This document shows, one piece after another, positions 17,271 through 25,220 of a stretch of 64,000 bases of DNA (its first letter is position 1; the number at the start of each line of letters is the position of its first letter). The position numbers were made by a program, and so were the translations under genes. Source of the stretch: Streptomyces sp. NBC_00659. Lineage in GTDB: Bacteria > Actinomycetota > Actinomycetes > Streptomycetales > Streptomycetaceae. The stretch lies in NCBI RefSeq assembly GCF_036226925.1, contig NZ_CP109031.1:3720001-3784000 (forward strand), written 5' to 3'. Below the pieces are notes generated by a model that worked only from the letters and a program-made list of their open reading frames with translations, did no database searches and was not told the DNA's origin.

Positions 17271-18509
17271 TCAGTCCTCGTCCCCGGCGGCCGCCCAGGC
17301 CCCGAACACCTCGTGGAAGGCGGGGAACGTCTTGCGGACGCATCCGGGGTCGTCGAAGACCATGCCCGGGGCACGCAGCGAGGTCACAGCGAAGGCCATG
17401 GCGATGCGGTGGTCGCCGTACGTCCTGATCCCGGTGGCGACGGGGACGCCCGGGTGGATCTCGATCCAGTCGGGGCCGGTCTCCACCCGGATGCCGAGCC
17501 CCCGGAGGTTCTCCGCGCAGGCCTCCAGGCGGTCGCACTCCTTGACCCGGGTGTTGGCGACGTCCTCGATGCGGACGGGAGCGGTGGCGAAGGGCGCGAT
17601 CGCGGCGAGCGTCGGCATGGTGTCGGAGATGTCCCGCATGTTGACGGTGAGTCCGCGCAGTTCGCCGGTACCGCGCACTGTCGTGCGGTCGGGCCCGGTC
17701 TCCACGTGCGCGCCCATCCGGCGCAGGACGTCCACGAAGCCGAGGTCGCCCTGGAGCGCCCCCGCTCCGAGGCCGTGCACGGTGACCTCACGGCCGGTCA
17801 GGGCGGCGGCCGCGAAGAAGTAGCTCGCGGTGGAGGCGTCGGGCTCGACGGGGTAGGTGGTGGCCCGGTAACCGCCGGGCGCCACCTCGAAGACGTCGCC
17901 CTCCGCCCGTACGTCCGCGCCGAACGCGCGCATCATCGCGAGGGTGATGCCGACGTACGGGGCGGAGACCAGGTCGGTGACCTCGATGCGCAGGCCCGTG
18001 CGGGTCAGCGGGCCGAGCAGGAGCAGGGCGGTGAGGTACTGGGACGACTGACCGGCGTCGAGGGTGACCGTGCCGCCCTCCACCCCGGACGCCACGATGC
18101 TCAGCGGGTGATGGCCCTCCGCCTCCTCGTGCCGCAGGTCCACGCCCAGGTCGCGCAGCGCCTTCGACAGGGGGCCCAGCGGGCGTCGGCGCATCTGGGC
18201 GGAGGCGTCGAAGCGGTAGGTGCCGTGGCCGGCGGCGACGAGCGCCGGCAGGAAGCGGGCCGTGGTCGCGCCGTCCCGGCAGTACACGTCCGCCCGGGCC
18301 ACCGCCGGACCCCCCGGGCGGCCGTCGACGTGCCAGCTGTCCGGGGTCCGGCCGACGCGGTAGCCGAGCCGGGTCAGGCCCTCCGCGAAACCCTCGGTGT
18401 CGTCCGAGCGGAGCGGGCGGACGAGGCGGGTGACCCCGTCGGCCGCCGCGGCCAGGAAGAGCGCGCGGGCGGTGATGGACTTGGAACCGGGAATGTCGAC
18501 GACGGCCAT
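17271..18509 (-). CDS. EPSP synthase-like enolpyruvyl transferase (AroA paralogue)
   Basis: A 412-residue protein of the EPSP synthase family, which transfers enolpyruvate from PEP to shikimate 3-phosphate. Family hallmarks: PGSKSITARALFLAAAA, QSSQYLTALLL, ISDTMPTLAAIAPFA, NTRVKECDRL and YGDHRIAMAFAV. The usual N-A-G-T or L-A-G-T loop that contacts PEP reads RDGATTARFLP here, and the first motif has TARAL instead of TNRAL. These changes and the EamA exporter four bases upstream suggest a paralogue for secondary metabolism or an altered substrate rather than the housekeeping enzyme; that is inference. The start is the ATG at 18509. Confidence 0.8.
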   Translation of the reverse strand: MAVVDIPGSKSITARALFLAAAADGVTRLVRPLRSDDTEGFAEGLTRLGYRVGRTPDSWHVDGRPGGPAVARADVYCRDGATTARFLPALVAAGHGTYRFDASAQMRRRPLGPLSKALRDLGVDLRHEEAEGHHPLSIVASGVEGGTVTLDAGQSSQYLTALLLLGPLTRTGLRIEVTDLVSAPYVGITLAMMRAFGADVRAEGDVFEVAPGGYRATTYPVEPDASTASYFFAAAALTGREVTVHGLGAGALQGDLGFVDVLRRMGAHVETGPDRTTVRGTGELRGLTVNMRDISDTMPTLAAIAPFATAPVRIEDVANTRVKECDRLEACAENLRGLGIRVETGPDWIEIHPGVPVATGIRTYGDHRIAMAFAVTSLRAPGMVFDDPGCVRKTFPAFHEVFGAWAAAGDED

Positions 18510-18513
18510 GGGG

Positions 18514-19419
18514 TCATGCTGGCGCCCCTGCCCGTTCCGGCGCCGGAACGTCCGCCGACTGGACCTTTCGTGGCGCCCGTGAGGTGAGCGCCACCCCGCC
18601 CACCAGCAGGGCCGCCGCCGCCCACCGCAGCGGGCCGACGGACTCGTGCAGGAACAGCGCGGCCGACGACATCCCGAAGACCGGGACGAGCAGCGAGAAG
18701 GGCGCGACGGTGGACGCGGGGTGCCGGTGCAGCAGCCAGCCCCAGGCGCCGAAGCCGAAGACGGTGGTGATCCAGGCGACGTAGACGACGACTCCGGCGC
18801 CCTGCCGGTCCAGGGCGCGCAGCGCGTCGAGGTCGCGGGCGGGGCCCTCGGTGAGCAGGGACAGGCCGAGCAGCGGCAGGACGGGGACGGTGCTCACCCA
18901 CACCATGAAGTTCAGCGCGTCGGGCGGGGACGCCTTGCGGGTGAGGACGTTGGACACGCCCCAGCAGGCCGCCGCCGCGATGACCAGGGCGAAGGCGCCG
19001 AGGGGGCCGGTCGTGCCCTCGTCGACGGCGGCGAGGCCCACACCGGCGAGCGCCACCGCCATGCCGTACAGCCTGACGCGGGTGGGGCGTTCGCCGAGGA
19101 AGGCGAAGGCGACGACCGCGGTGAAGACGGCCTGGATCTGGAGCACGAGGGAGGACAGTCCGGCGGGCATCCCCGCGTCCATGCCGATGAACAGCAGCCC
19201 GAACTTCGCGACGCCGAGGGCGAGTCCGACCGCCACGATCCACTTCCACGCCACCTTGGGGCGGCCCACGAAGAACACGGCCGGCACGGCCGCCACCAGG
19301 AAGCGCAGAGCCGAGAACAGCAGGGGCGGGAAGTGGTCGAGTCCGACCTCGATGACGGTGAAGTTCACGCCCCAGACGGCGGCGACGAGGACGGCGAGGC
19401 TGATGTGTGCGGGTCGCAT
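18514..19419 (-). CDS. EamA/DMT superfamily transporter
   Basis: Inner-membrane exporter of 301 residues with about ten hydrophobic helices arranged as two EamA repeats. The start MRPAHISLAVLVAAVWGVNF is typical for the family, and RYIA-like loops such as LGERPTRVRLYG end the first repeat. The ATG at 19419 is chosen for this reason. It is followed after four bases by the EPSP-synthase paralogue and is divergent from a LysR regulator, so export of an amino acid or aromatic metabolite under LysR control is likely. Confidence 0.88.
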   Translation of the reverse strand: MRPAHISLAVLVAAVWGVNFTVIEVGLDHFPPLLFSALRFLVAAVPAVFFVGRPKVAWKWIVAVGLALGVAKFGLLFIGMDAGMPAGLSSLVLQIQAVFTAVVAFAFLGERPTRVRLYGMAVALAGVGLAAVDEGTTGPLGAFALVIAAAACWGVSNVLTRKASPPDALNFMVWVSTVPVLPLLGLSLLTEGPARDLDALRALDRQGAGVVVYVAWITTVFGFGAWGWLLHRHPASTVAPFSLLVPVFGMSSAALFLHESVGPLRWAAAALLVGGVALTSRAPRKVQSADVPAPERAGAPA

Positions 19420-19487
19420 ACGTCGAGCATCGGACGCCACCACCATGTAGCACCAGCGCGAATGTCTGGATGGATGGATGAAGCAAC

Positions 19488-19499
19488 GCTTACGTAAGC
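19488..19499. promoter_or_regulatory. Palindrome in the LysR/EamA intergenic region
   Basis: GCTTACGTAAGC is a perfect 12-bp palindrome in the 129-bp gap between divergent genes, a usual place for a LysR-type site. A TGGA direct repeat (about 19467-19479) lies beside it. Confidence 0.45.
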
Positions 19500-19548
19500 T
19501 GGGTCGCGAGCGACATGGGCGTGCGACAACGCGGACCGGGAGGCCTCC

Positions 19549-20460
19549 ATGCTCGATCTTCAGCGGCTGCGCGCCCTGCACGCCGTCTCGGTGCACGGCA
19601 CGGTCGGCGCGGCGGCGGCCGCGCTCGGCTACACCCCGTCCGCCGTGTCCCAGCAGATCGCGAAACTGGAGCGGGAGACCAGGACCGTCCTGCTGGAACG
19701 GCGCGGACGCGGCGTCCGGCTCACCGAGCAGGCCGAACAACTCGCGGCCACCGCCCAGGAGTTGCTGGCGATCGTGGAGCGGGCGGAGACCGAGCTGGAG
19801 GAGCGCCGGGGGATGCCGGCGGGACGGCTGACGGTGGCGGCGTTCGCCTCGGCGGCCCGCGGTCTGATGCCCGCCGTCCTGGCCGATCTGGCCGCCCGTC
19901 ACCCGGCCCTGGACACCCGGCTGACGGAGATCGACCCGCATCTGTCCGTCGACCTGGTCGCCCGGGGCGCGGTCGACCTGGCCGTCGCGCACGACTGGGA
20001 CATCTCCCCGCTGCCCGCTCCGCCGGGGGTGGAGCAGGCGGTGATCGGGGACGACCTGTGCGATCTGCTCGTCCCCGCCGGACACCCCTTCACCGGGCGG
20101 GCCTCGGTACGGCGCGAGGACCTGGGCGGCCAGCGGTGGATCTGCCAGCCGCCCGGGCGGGTCTGCCACGACTGGCTGGTGCGCACCCTGCGCGAGGCGG
20201 GCTGCGAGCCGGACATCGTCCACCAGGCCGAGGAGAACCCGACCCTCATCGCCCTGGTCGCCGCCGGCCTCGGTGTCGCCCTCATCCCGCGCCTGGGCCG
20301 CGGCCCCCTCCCCGAAGGGGTGGTGGAGGTGCCGCTCGACCCCCTGCCGGTCCGCCGGCTGTACGCGCTGTGGCGCTCGGGGGCGGCGCGCCGGCCGGCC
20401 ATCGCCGAAACGGTCCGCACGCTGCGGTCGCACTGGCCCGCGGTGGCGAGCCGCGGCTGA
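19549..20460 (+). CDS. LysR family transcriptional regulator
   Basis: A 303-residue regulator. The N-terminal winged helix reads LDLQRLRALHAVSVHGTVGA, then ALGYTPSAVSQQIAKLE. The effector domain ends with ENPTLIALVAAGLGVALIPRL, typical of the family. The ATG at 19549 has GGGAGG six bases upstream. It probably controls the divergent EamA exporter and the EPSP-synthase paralogue; the co-inducer is unknown. Confidence 0.92.
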   Translation: MLDLQRLRALHAVSVHGTVGAAAAALGYTPSAVSQQIAKLERETRTVLLERRGRGVRLTEQAEQLAATAQELLAIVERAETELEERRGMPAGRLTVAAFASAARGLMPAVLADLAARHPALDTRLTEIDPHLSVDLVARGAVDLAVAHDWDISPLPAPPGVEQAVIGDDLCDLLVPAGHPFTGRASVRREDLGGQRWICQPPGRVCHDWLVRTLREAGCEPDIVHQAEENPTLIALVAAGLGVALIPRLGRGPLPEGVVEVPLDPLPVRRLYALWRSGAARRPAIAETVRTLRSHWPAVASRG

Positions 20461-20571
20461 ACGACCCCGGCCGGCTCGGCCGCCCCGCCCTCGGCCGACA
20501 GCACGTCGTCACCGGCGCGCCACCTTCCGACTGCGCCGGTGGCGGCCCTTTCGCGGATACTGTGCACACTC

Positions 20572-20618
20572 TTGACTGGAAGAAACTTCCCGGATAATCG
20601 TGACTCCTCGGAAGTTTC
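20572..20618 (+). promoter_or_regulatory. Promoter with overlapping inverted repeat for the GH3 gene
   Basis: A -35-like TTGACT (20572-20577) and -10-like GATAAT (20593-20598) are spaced 15 bp. An inverted repeat GAAACTTCC (20582-20590) and GGAAGTTTC (20610-20618) places one half-site between the promoter boxes and the other just downstream. This layout fits a repressor operator, probably sugar-responsive. Confidence 0.5.
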
Positions 20619-20640
20619 CTTCACGAGGGAAGGAGCGCTT

Positions 20641-22509
20641 GTGCGCGACTCCAGCACGGGAAGCACCGCAAGACCCTCCGGGCCGGCCGGGCCGGAGGGA
20701 CCGTCAAAGCCCTCCCGGCGTACGGTTCTCGCCGCCACGGCGGGTATCACCGCCGCGCTGGCGGCCGGCCCGCGCGCCCACGCGGCCGACGCCCGCCCGC
20801 ACGACGACAAGGCCCTGCGCGCCCTGATCTCCCGTATGACACTGGAGGAGAAGGTCGGCCAGCTCTTCGTCATGCGGGTGTACGGCCATTCGGCCACCGC
20901 GCCCGACCAGGCCGACATCGACGCCAACCTCAAGGAGATCGGCGTCCGCACGGCCGCCGAGCTGATCGCCAAGTACCGCGTCGGCGGCATCATCTACTTC
21001 GCCTGGGCGCACAACACCCGCGATCCGCACCAGATCGCCGCGCTGTCGAACGGGATCCAGCAAGCCTCGCTGGAGCTGCCGCGCGGGCTGCCGTTGCTGA
21101 TCTCCACCGACCAGGAACACGGGATAGTGGCCCGGGTGGGCAAGCCCGCGACACTGTTCCCGGGCGCCATGGCGCTGGGCGCGGGCGGCTCGCGGGCCGA
21201 CGCCCGGACGGTGGGCCGCGTCAGCGGGGCCGAACTGCGCGCGATCGGCATCAGCCAGGACTACTCCCCCGTCGCCGACGTGAACGTCAACCCGGCCAAC
21301 CCGGTGATCGGTGTCCGCTCCTTCGGCGCCGACCCGGACGCGGTGGCGGGCCTGGTGGCGGCCGAGGTGAAGGGGTACCAGTGCTCGGGGGTCGCGGCCA
21401 CGGCCAAACACTTCCCCGGCCACGGCGACACCGCCGTGGACAGCCACTTCGGCTTCCCCGTCATCACCCACAGCCGTGAACTGTGGTCGGAGCTCGACGC
21501 GGTGCCCTTCCGGGCGGCGATCCGCGCCGGCATCGACTCGATCATGACCGCGCACATCATGGTCCCGGCGCTCGACCCGGCCGGAGACCCCGCCACCCTC
21601 TCCCACCCGATCCTCACCGGCATCCTGCGCGGCGAACTCGGCTACGACGGCGTCGTGGTGACGGACTCGCTCGGCATGGAGGGCGTGCGCACGAAGTACG
21701 GCGACGACCGCGTCCCCGTCCTCGCGCTCAAGGCCGGTGTCGACCAGCTCCTCAACCCGCCGGACCTGGGCGTCGCGTGGAACGCGGTGCTGAACGCCGT
21801 GCGCGGCGGCGAGCTGACCGAGGCCCGGCTCGACGAGTCGATCCTGCGCATCCTGCGGCTCAAGGCGAAGCACGGGCTGCTGAGCGACCCGTACGTCCGT
21901 GACACGGCCGTCGACCGGGTGGTCGGCATCCCGGCGCACCTCAGGGCCGCCGACCGGATCGCCGAGCGCACCACGACCCTGCTGGTCAACAAGGAGAGGC
22001 TGCTCCCGCTGTCCCGGCGGCGCACCCCGAGGGTGCTGGTGGTGGGCGCCGACCCCGCCTCGCCGTCCCTGTCCGACGGGCCGCCCACCACGGTCGTGGC
22101 CGCGGAGCTGACCGGGCTGGGCTTCACGGCGACGGCCCTGTCCACAGGGACGGCGCCGTCGGCGGCCACGATCGCCAGGGCCGTCACGGCGGCGGCCGAC
22201 GCGGACGCGGTGGTCGTCCTGACGTACAACCTGACGGCGACCGGCTCCCAGAAGACGCTGGTCGAGAGTCTGGTCGCCACGGGAGTCCCGGTGACCGCCC
22301 TCGCCATCCGCAACCCGTACGACATCGCCCGGATCCCGGGGATCGGCGCCGCTCTGGCCTCGTACTCCTGGACCGACGTCGAGGTGCGCGCCGCCGCGCG
22401 GGTGATCGCCGGCCGGGTGGACCCGCGGGGCAGGCTGCCGGTGGCGGTGCAGCGGGCGGACGACCCGGCGCAGGTCCTGTACCCGATCGGGTACGGGCTG
22501 AGGTACTAG
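20641..22509 (+). CDS. Secreted glycoside hydrolase family 3, NagZ-like beta-N-acetylhexosaminidase
   Basis: A 622-residue exported enzyme likely to release N-acetylglucosamine from chitin- or peptidoglycan-derived sugars. A Tat-type signal is visible (SRRTVLAATAG with an AHA cleavage region). The loop KHFPGHGDTAVDSHFGFPV near residue 255 carries the His-Asp dyad used by NagZ-type GH3 enzymes, and VVTDSLGMEG near 340 carries the catalytic Asp. A C-terminal alpha/beta sandwich follows, absent from the shortest NagZ proteins. The GTG at 20641 has AAGGAG five bases upstream. It is expressed from its own promoter with an inverted repeat. Confidence 0.88.
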   Translation: MRDSSTGSTARPSGPAGPEGPSKPSRRTVLAATAGITAALAAGPRAHAADARPHDDKALRALISRMTLEEKVGQLFVMRVYGHSATAPDQADIDANLKEIGVRTAAELIAKYRVGGIIYFAWAHNTRDPHQIAALSNGIQQASLELPRGLPLLISTDQEHGIVARVGKPATLFPGAMALGAGGSRADARTVGRVSGAELRAIGISQDYSPVADVNVNPANPVIGVRSFGADPDAVAGLVAAEVKGYQCSGVAATAKHFPGHGDTAVDSHFGFPVITHSRELWSELDAVPFRAAIRAGIDSIMTAHIMVPALDPAGDPATLSHPILTGILRGELGYDGVVVTDSLGMEGVRTKYGDDRVPVLALKAGVDQLLNPPDLGVAWNAVLNAVRGGELTEARLDESILRILRLKAKHGLLSDPYVRDTAVDRVVGIPAHLRAADRIAERTTTLLVNKERLLPLSRRRTPRVLVVGADPASPSLSDGPPTTVVAAELTGLGFTATALSTGTAPSAATIARAVTAAADADAVVVLTYNLTATGSQKTLVESLVATGVPVTALAIRNPYDIARIPGIGAALASYSWTDVEVRAAARVIAGRVDPRGRLPVAVQRADDPAQVLYPIGYGLRY

Positions 22510-22567
22510 ACGTACGCGGCCCGCCCGGGTGCCGCGCCGGTGCGCGCGCGCCCGGAGGAGGGCCGGT

Positions 22568-22607
22568 GGGCCGTGCCCGCCCGTGTGTACGCGGGCGGGC
22601 ACGGCCC
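22568..22607. terminator. Bidirectional terminator hairpin
   Basis: A perfect 16-bp stem (22568-22583 with 22592-22607) and an 8-base loop lie between the convergent GH3 and S37 peptidase genes, nine bases from the latter's stop. Confidence 0.75.
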
Positions 22608-22615
22608 CGATCCGG

Positions 22616-24079
22616 TCAGGGACGCAGGGTCATGTCCCGTTCGGTGTCCCGGTGGTCCAGCTTCGCGTCGAACCTCGCGAGCGGCCGGGCCGCCGAGGGG
22701 TCCGCCTGGACCGTCGCGGAGGCGACGCCCGCCCAGTCGAGGACGCGGGCGGTGGCGAGCGTCTTCTCGTCGGCGGCGAGTCCGGCGACGTTGGCGCCGT
22801 GGTTCAGACCCGGAGCCGTGAAGACGTAGGAGTCGCGGGCCTTGGAACCGAGACGGAACCGCTCGGCTCCCCAGGGGTCGTTCTGGCCGTAGACGAACAG
22901 CATGTGGTGCGCGTTCCGGCGGACCCAGCCGTCCACGTCACGCATCGCGGAGGGCTGGAACCTCATCGGGATGGAGCGCGGCACGAAGGTGCGCGGGGCC
23001 TGGTAGCCGTAGCGGAGGTACTTCTTCTCGATGTGCGGGAAGTGGATGGTGGGTGCGCCCAGTTGGGTGCCCGCCTGGTAGTAGTACGGGGTGTACGGCT
23101 CCAGGCCCTGGTCGGTGTAGAACGAGAAGCCGGAGATCGCGTCGACGGAGTTCCAGATGTCGTCGTCGCTCGCGTGCGCGGCGTCCGCGGGGATCGTGTC
23201 GCAGTCCTTCAGCAGGCTGTACTGCCAGAAGCCCCACACGTAGTCGAGCACGACCGCCTCGTACGCCTTGTCGAGGCTGCCGACCGTGGTGAAGGTGTAG
23301 CCGTTCTCGGCGGCGTAGTCCGCGTACTTCTTCTCCAGCGGCTCGCGGCGTACGAGGGCCTCGCGCTGCACGGCGTTCAGCCTGTCGCGGCACTCCTTGG
23401 TGCCGACCGACGCGAAGAAGCGGTCGTACGCCGAGTCCTCGTCGTTCACGACGTCGTTGGGCGCGACGTAGGCGACGACGCCGTCCATGTCACGCGGGTA
23501 GAAGCGCTCGTAGTACGTGGCGGTCATGCCGCCCTTCGAGCCGCCGGTGGAGATCCACTTCTTGCCGTAGACCGGCTTGAGCGCCTCGAAGATACGGTGC
23601 TGGTCGCTCGCCGCCTGCCAGATGTCGAGCTTGGACCAGTCGGCCGGGTCGGGCCGGGACGGCGTGAAGTAGCGGTACTCCATGGAGACCTGGTTGCCGT
23701 CCACGATCTGGGTCGGCTCGCGCCGGCTCGGTGTGGTCGAGACGTTGTAGCCGCCGGTGTAGAAGACCGTCGGGCGCGAAGTGTCCTTGTGCAGCACGGT
23801 GATGCGCTGCTGGAACGTGCCCTTGGACGGGTGCCGGTGGTCGACCGGCTGGGTGAAGTTCAGGACGAAGAACCGGTATCCGGTGTACGGCTTCTCCTGG
23901 ACGAGGCTCACGCCCGGGATCGCGAGGAGCCGGTCCAGGATGTCCTGGCCCTCGTCGGCCGTGCTGGTTGCTCCTGTGGTGCCGTGGGCCTCCGGCTGGA
24001 CGGCGGTGGCCGTCCCGGCCGTGCTCAGCGTGCCGATGAGCACCGTGAGCACGAGCAGCCCTCTGAGCGCCTTGCGCAT
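22616..24079 (-). CDS. Secreted S37-family (PS-10) peptidase
   Basis: A 487-residue exported serine aminopeptidase-like protein related to Streptomyces tripeptidyl aminopeptidases. The signal peptide is MRKALRGLLVLTVLIGTLST with an ATA cleavage region. The nucleophile context STGGSKGGMT is near residue 180; LFVYGQNDPWGAERF and APGLNHGANV supply plausible triad Asp and His. The ATG at 24079 has GGGGAGGG upstream. It probably helps digest extracellular protein; exact specificity is not visible. Confidence 0.82.
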   Translation of the reverse strand: MRKALRGLLVLTVLIGTLSTAGTATAVQPEAHGTTGATSTADEGQDILDRLLAIPGVSLVQEKPYTGYRFFVLNFTQPVDHRHPSKGTFQQRITVLHKDTSRPTVFYTGGYNVSTTPSRREPTQIVDGNQVSMEYRYFTPSRPDPADWSKLDIWQAASDQHRIFEALKPVYGKKWISTGGSKGGMTATYYERFYPRDMDGVVAYVAPNDVVNDEDSAYDRFFASVGTKECRDRLNAVQREALVRREPLEKKYADYAAENGYTFTTVGSLDKAYEAVVLDYVWGFWQYSLLKDCDTIPADAAHASDDDIWNSVDAISGFSFYTDQGLEPYTPYYYQAGTQLGAPTIHFPHIEKKYLRYGYQAPRTFVPRSIPMRFQPSAMRDVDGWVRRNAHHMLFVYGQNDPWGAERFRLGSKARDSYVFTAPGLNHGANVAGLAADEKTLATARVLDWAGVASATVQADPSAARPLARFDAKLDHRDTERDMTLRP

Positions 24080-24166
24080 GCACCCTCCCCTGGGAACACT
24101 CGGTTGTCCGCCGGAACCTAACGGAGCAACTCCCGTGACGCCAGGGGGTCTTGGGTCATCCGTGGT

Positions 24167-24556
24167 TCAGCACAGGATCCAGCCGGAACTCACCGAGCCC
24201 GATCCGACCGAGCCTTTGACCCGGACACAGCGGTGGCCCGCGTACAGGGTCACCGGGCCCGCGTGATGCGCGAAGCGTCCGGAGTTCACCACCGGCCGGC
24301 CGCCGCGCGCCTGCACGCTGACGGACATCGGCTTGCGTGAGCCCCGCGCCCCGGGGAAGGTCACGGCGCAGACATAGCCGCTGCGCTTGTACACCTGGAC
24401 GGAACCGGTCGTGAAGGGCAGCGTGCGGACCTTGCGGCCCGAGCAGGAGGAGGCGGCGGCCTGGGCGCTGCCCGCACCCGTGAAGGCGAGCAGTCCGGCC
24501 GCGGCCAGCACGGCCAGGCCGAGCGCCATCCGTCGGCGTATCGCACCACTGTCCAC
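24167..24556 (-). CDS. Small secreted four-cysteine protein
   Basis: I do not recognise this 129-residue protein. It has an N-terminal signal (RRRMALGLAVLAAAGLL, AQA cleavage) and a mature part of about 95 residues with cysteines at 38, 63, 110 and 129, the last being the final residue, which suggests two disulfides. The composition is rich in Ser, Gly, Val and Arg, like small beta-rich exported proteins. The GTG at 24556 has GGAGGG nine bases upstream. It lies upstream of the S37 peptidase on the same strand with an 87-bp gap. Confidence 0.7.
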   Translation of the reverse strand: MDSGAIRRRMALGLAVLAAAGLLAFTGAGSAQAAASSCSGRKVRTLPFTTGSVQVYKRSGYVCAVTFPGARGSRKPMSVSVQARGGRPVVNSGRFAHHAGPVTLYAGHRCVRVKGSVGSGSVSSGWILC

Positions 24557-24743
24557 TGTCGTCCCTCCCGCGCGGCAATCAGCGTACTGGTGTACGGACG
24601 CAGGACGTACGGCGGATGGTTGCGTACCGCTACGGCCTCAAGGGCGGGCGCATCTCACCCTTGCGAGGTTTTTGCCTTTTTTGAAGACAACCGTGCCTGT
24701 TTCTCCCGGGTCCAACCGACCAGGAAACGAAAGGCGGTTCTTC

Positions 24744-25220
24744 ATGTCCGGCATCAAGTCCACTCTCACGCCCGGCCGCGCGGTCATCGCCGCGGCCCTT
24801 CTGATCGCCGCCGGCGCCTCGGTACCGGCCGTCGCGAGTTCCACCGCCGCGCCGCCCGCGCGCAGCGGAAGCAACGGTCCCGCCTACGACCGCGTGGCCG
24901 ACTTCTACGGCGCCTACGTGGACGCCGTGACCGACGAGGGTTCCGGCCGCCTCAGCACCCAGCTGCGGTCGTTCTACCTGACCCCGGGGCTGCGCTCCCA
25001 GCTGGCCCGCTGGGAGAACCGTCAGCACGCGGACGGGGTGCTGCGCGCCCAGAACGTGCCGAGCGCCTGGAAGGTGACGGCGGGCGACAGCGGCGCCGGG
25101 CACACCTGGTCCACGGTCCGGCTCACCTGGGGCTCCGCCGCGCACCCGACGTACACCTATCTGACGGTGCAGTCGGATCTGGCGACGAAGAAGATCTCCG
25201 GCATCAAGCCGAGGAGCTGA
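24744..25220 (+). CDS. Small secreted protein of unknown function
   Basis: A 158-residue exported protein that I do not assign to a family. The signal peptide ends around VPAVASSTAA. The mature part contains VADFYGAYVDAV, LRSFYLTPGLRSQLARWE and WSTVRLTWG, consistent with a small alpha/beta domain such as those of secreted calcium- or transfer-type proteins in Streptomyces. The ATG at 24744 has AAAGG upstream. Its 3' end overlaps the convergent ABC transporter gene by 17 bp. Confidence 0.7.
   Translation: MSGIKSTLTPGRAVIAAALLIAAGASVPAVASSTAAPPARSGSNGPAYDRVADFYGAYVDAVTDEGSGRLSTQLRSFYLTPGLRSQLARWENRQHADGVLRAQNVPSAWKVTAGDSGAGHTWSTVRLTWGSAAHPTYTYLTVQSDLATKKISGIKPRS

Noticed and set aside
24639..24682. 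CAAGGG/CCCTTG hairpin with T runs as a terminator or riboswitch before the small secreted protein
   Set aside because: The stem is only six bp with a 13-base loop and no plus-strand gene precedes it; no known riboswitch pattern is recognised.
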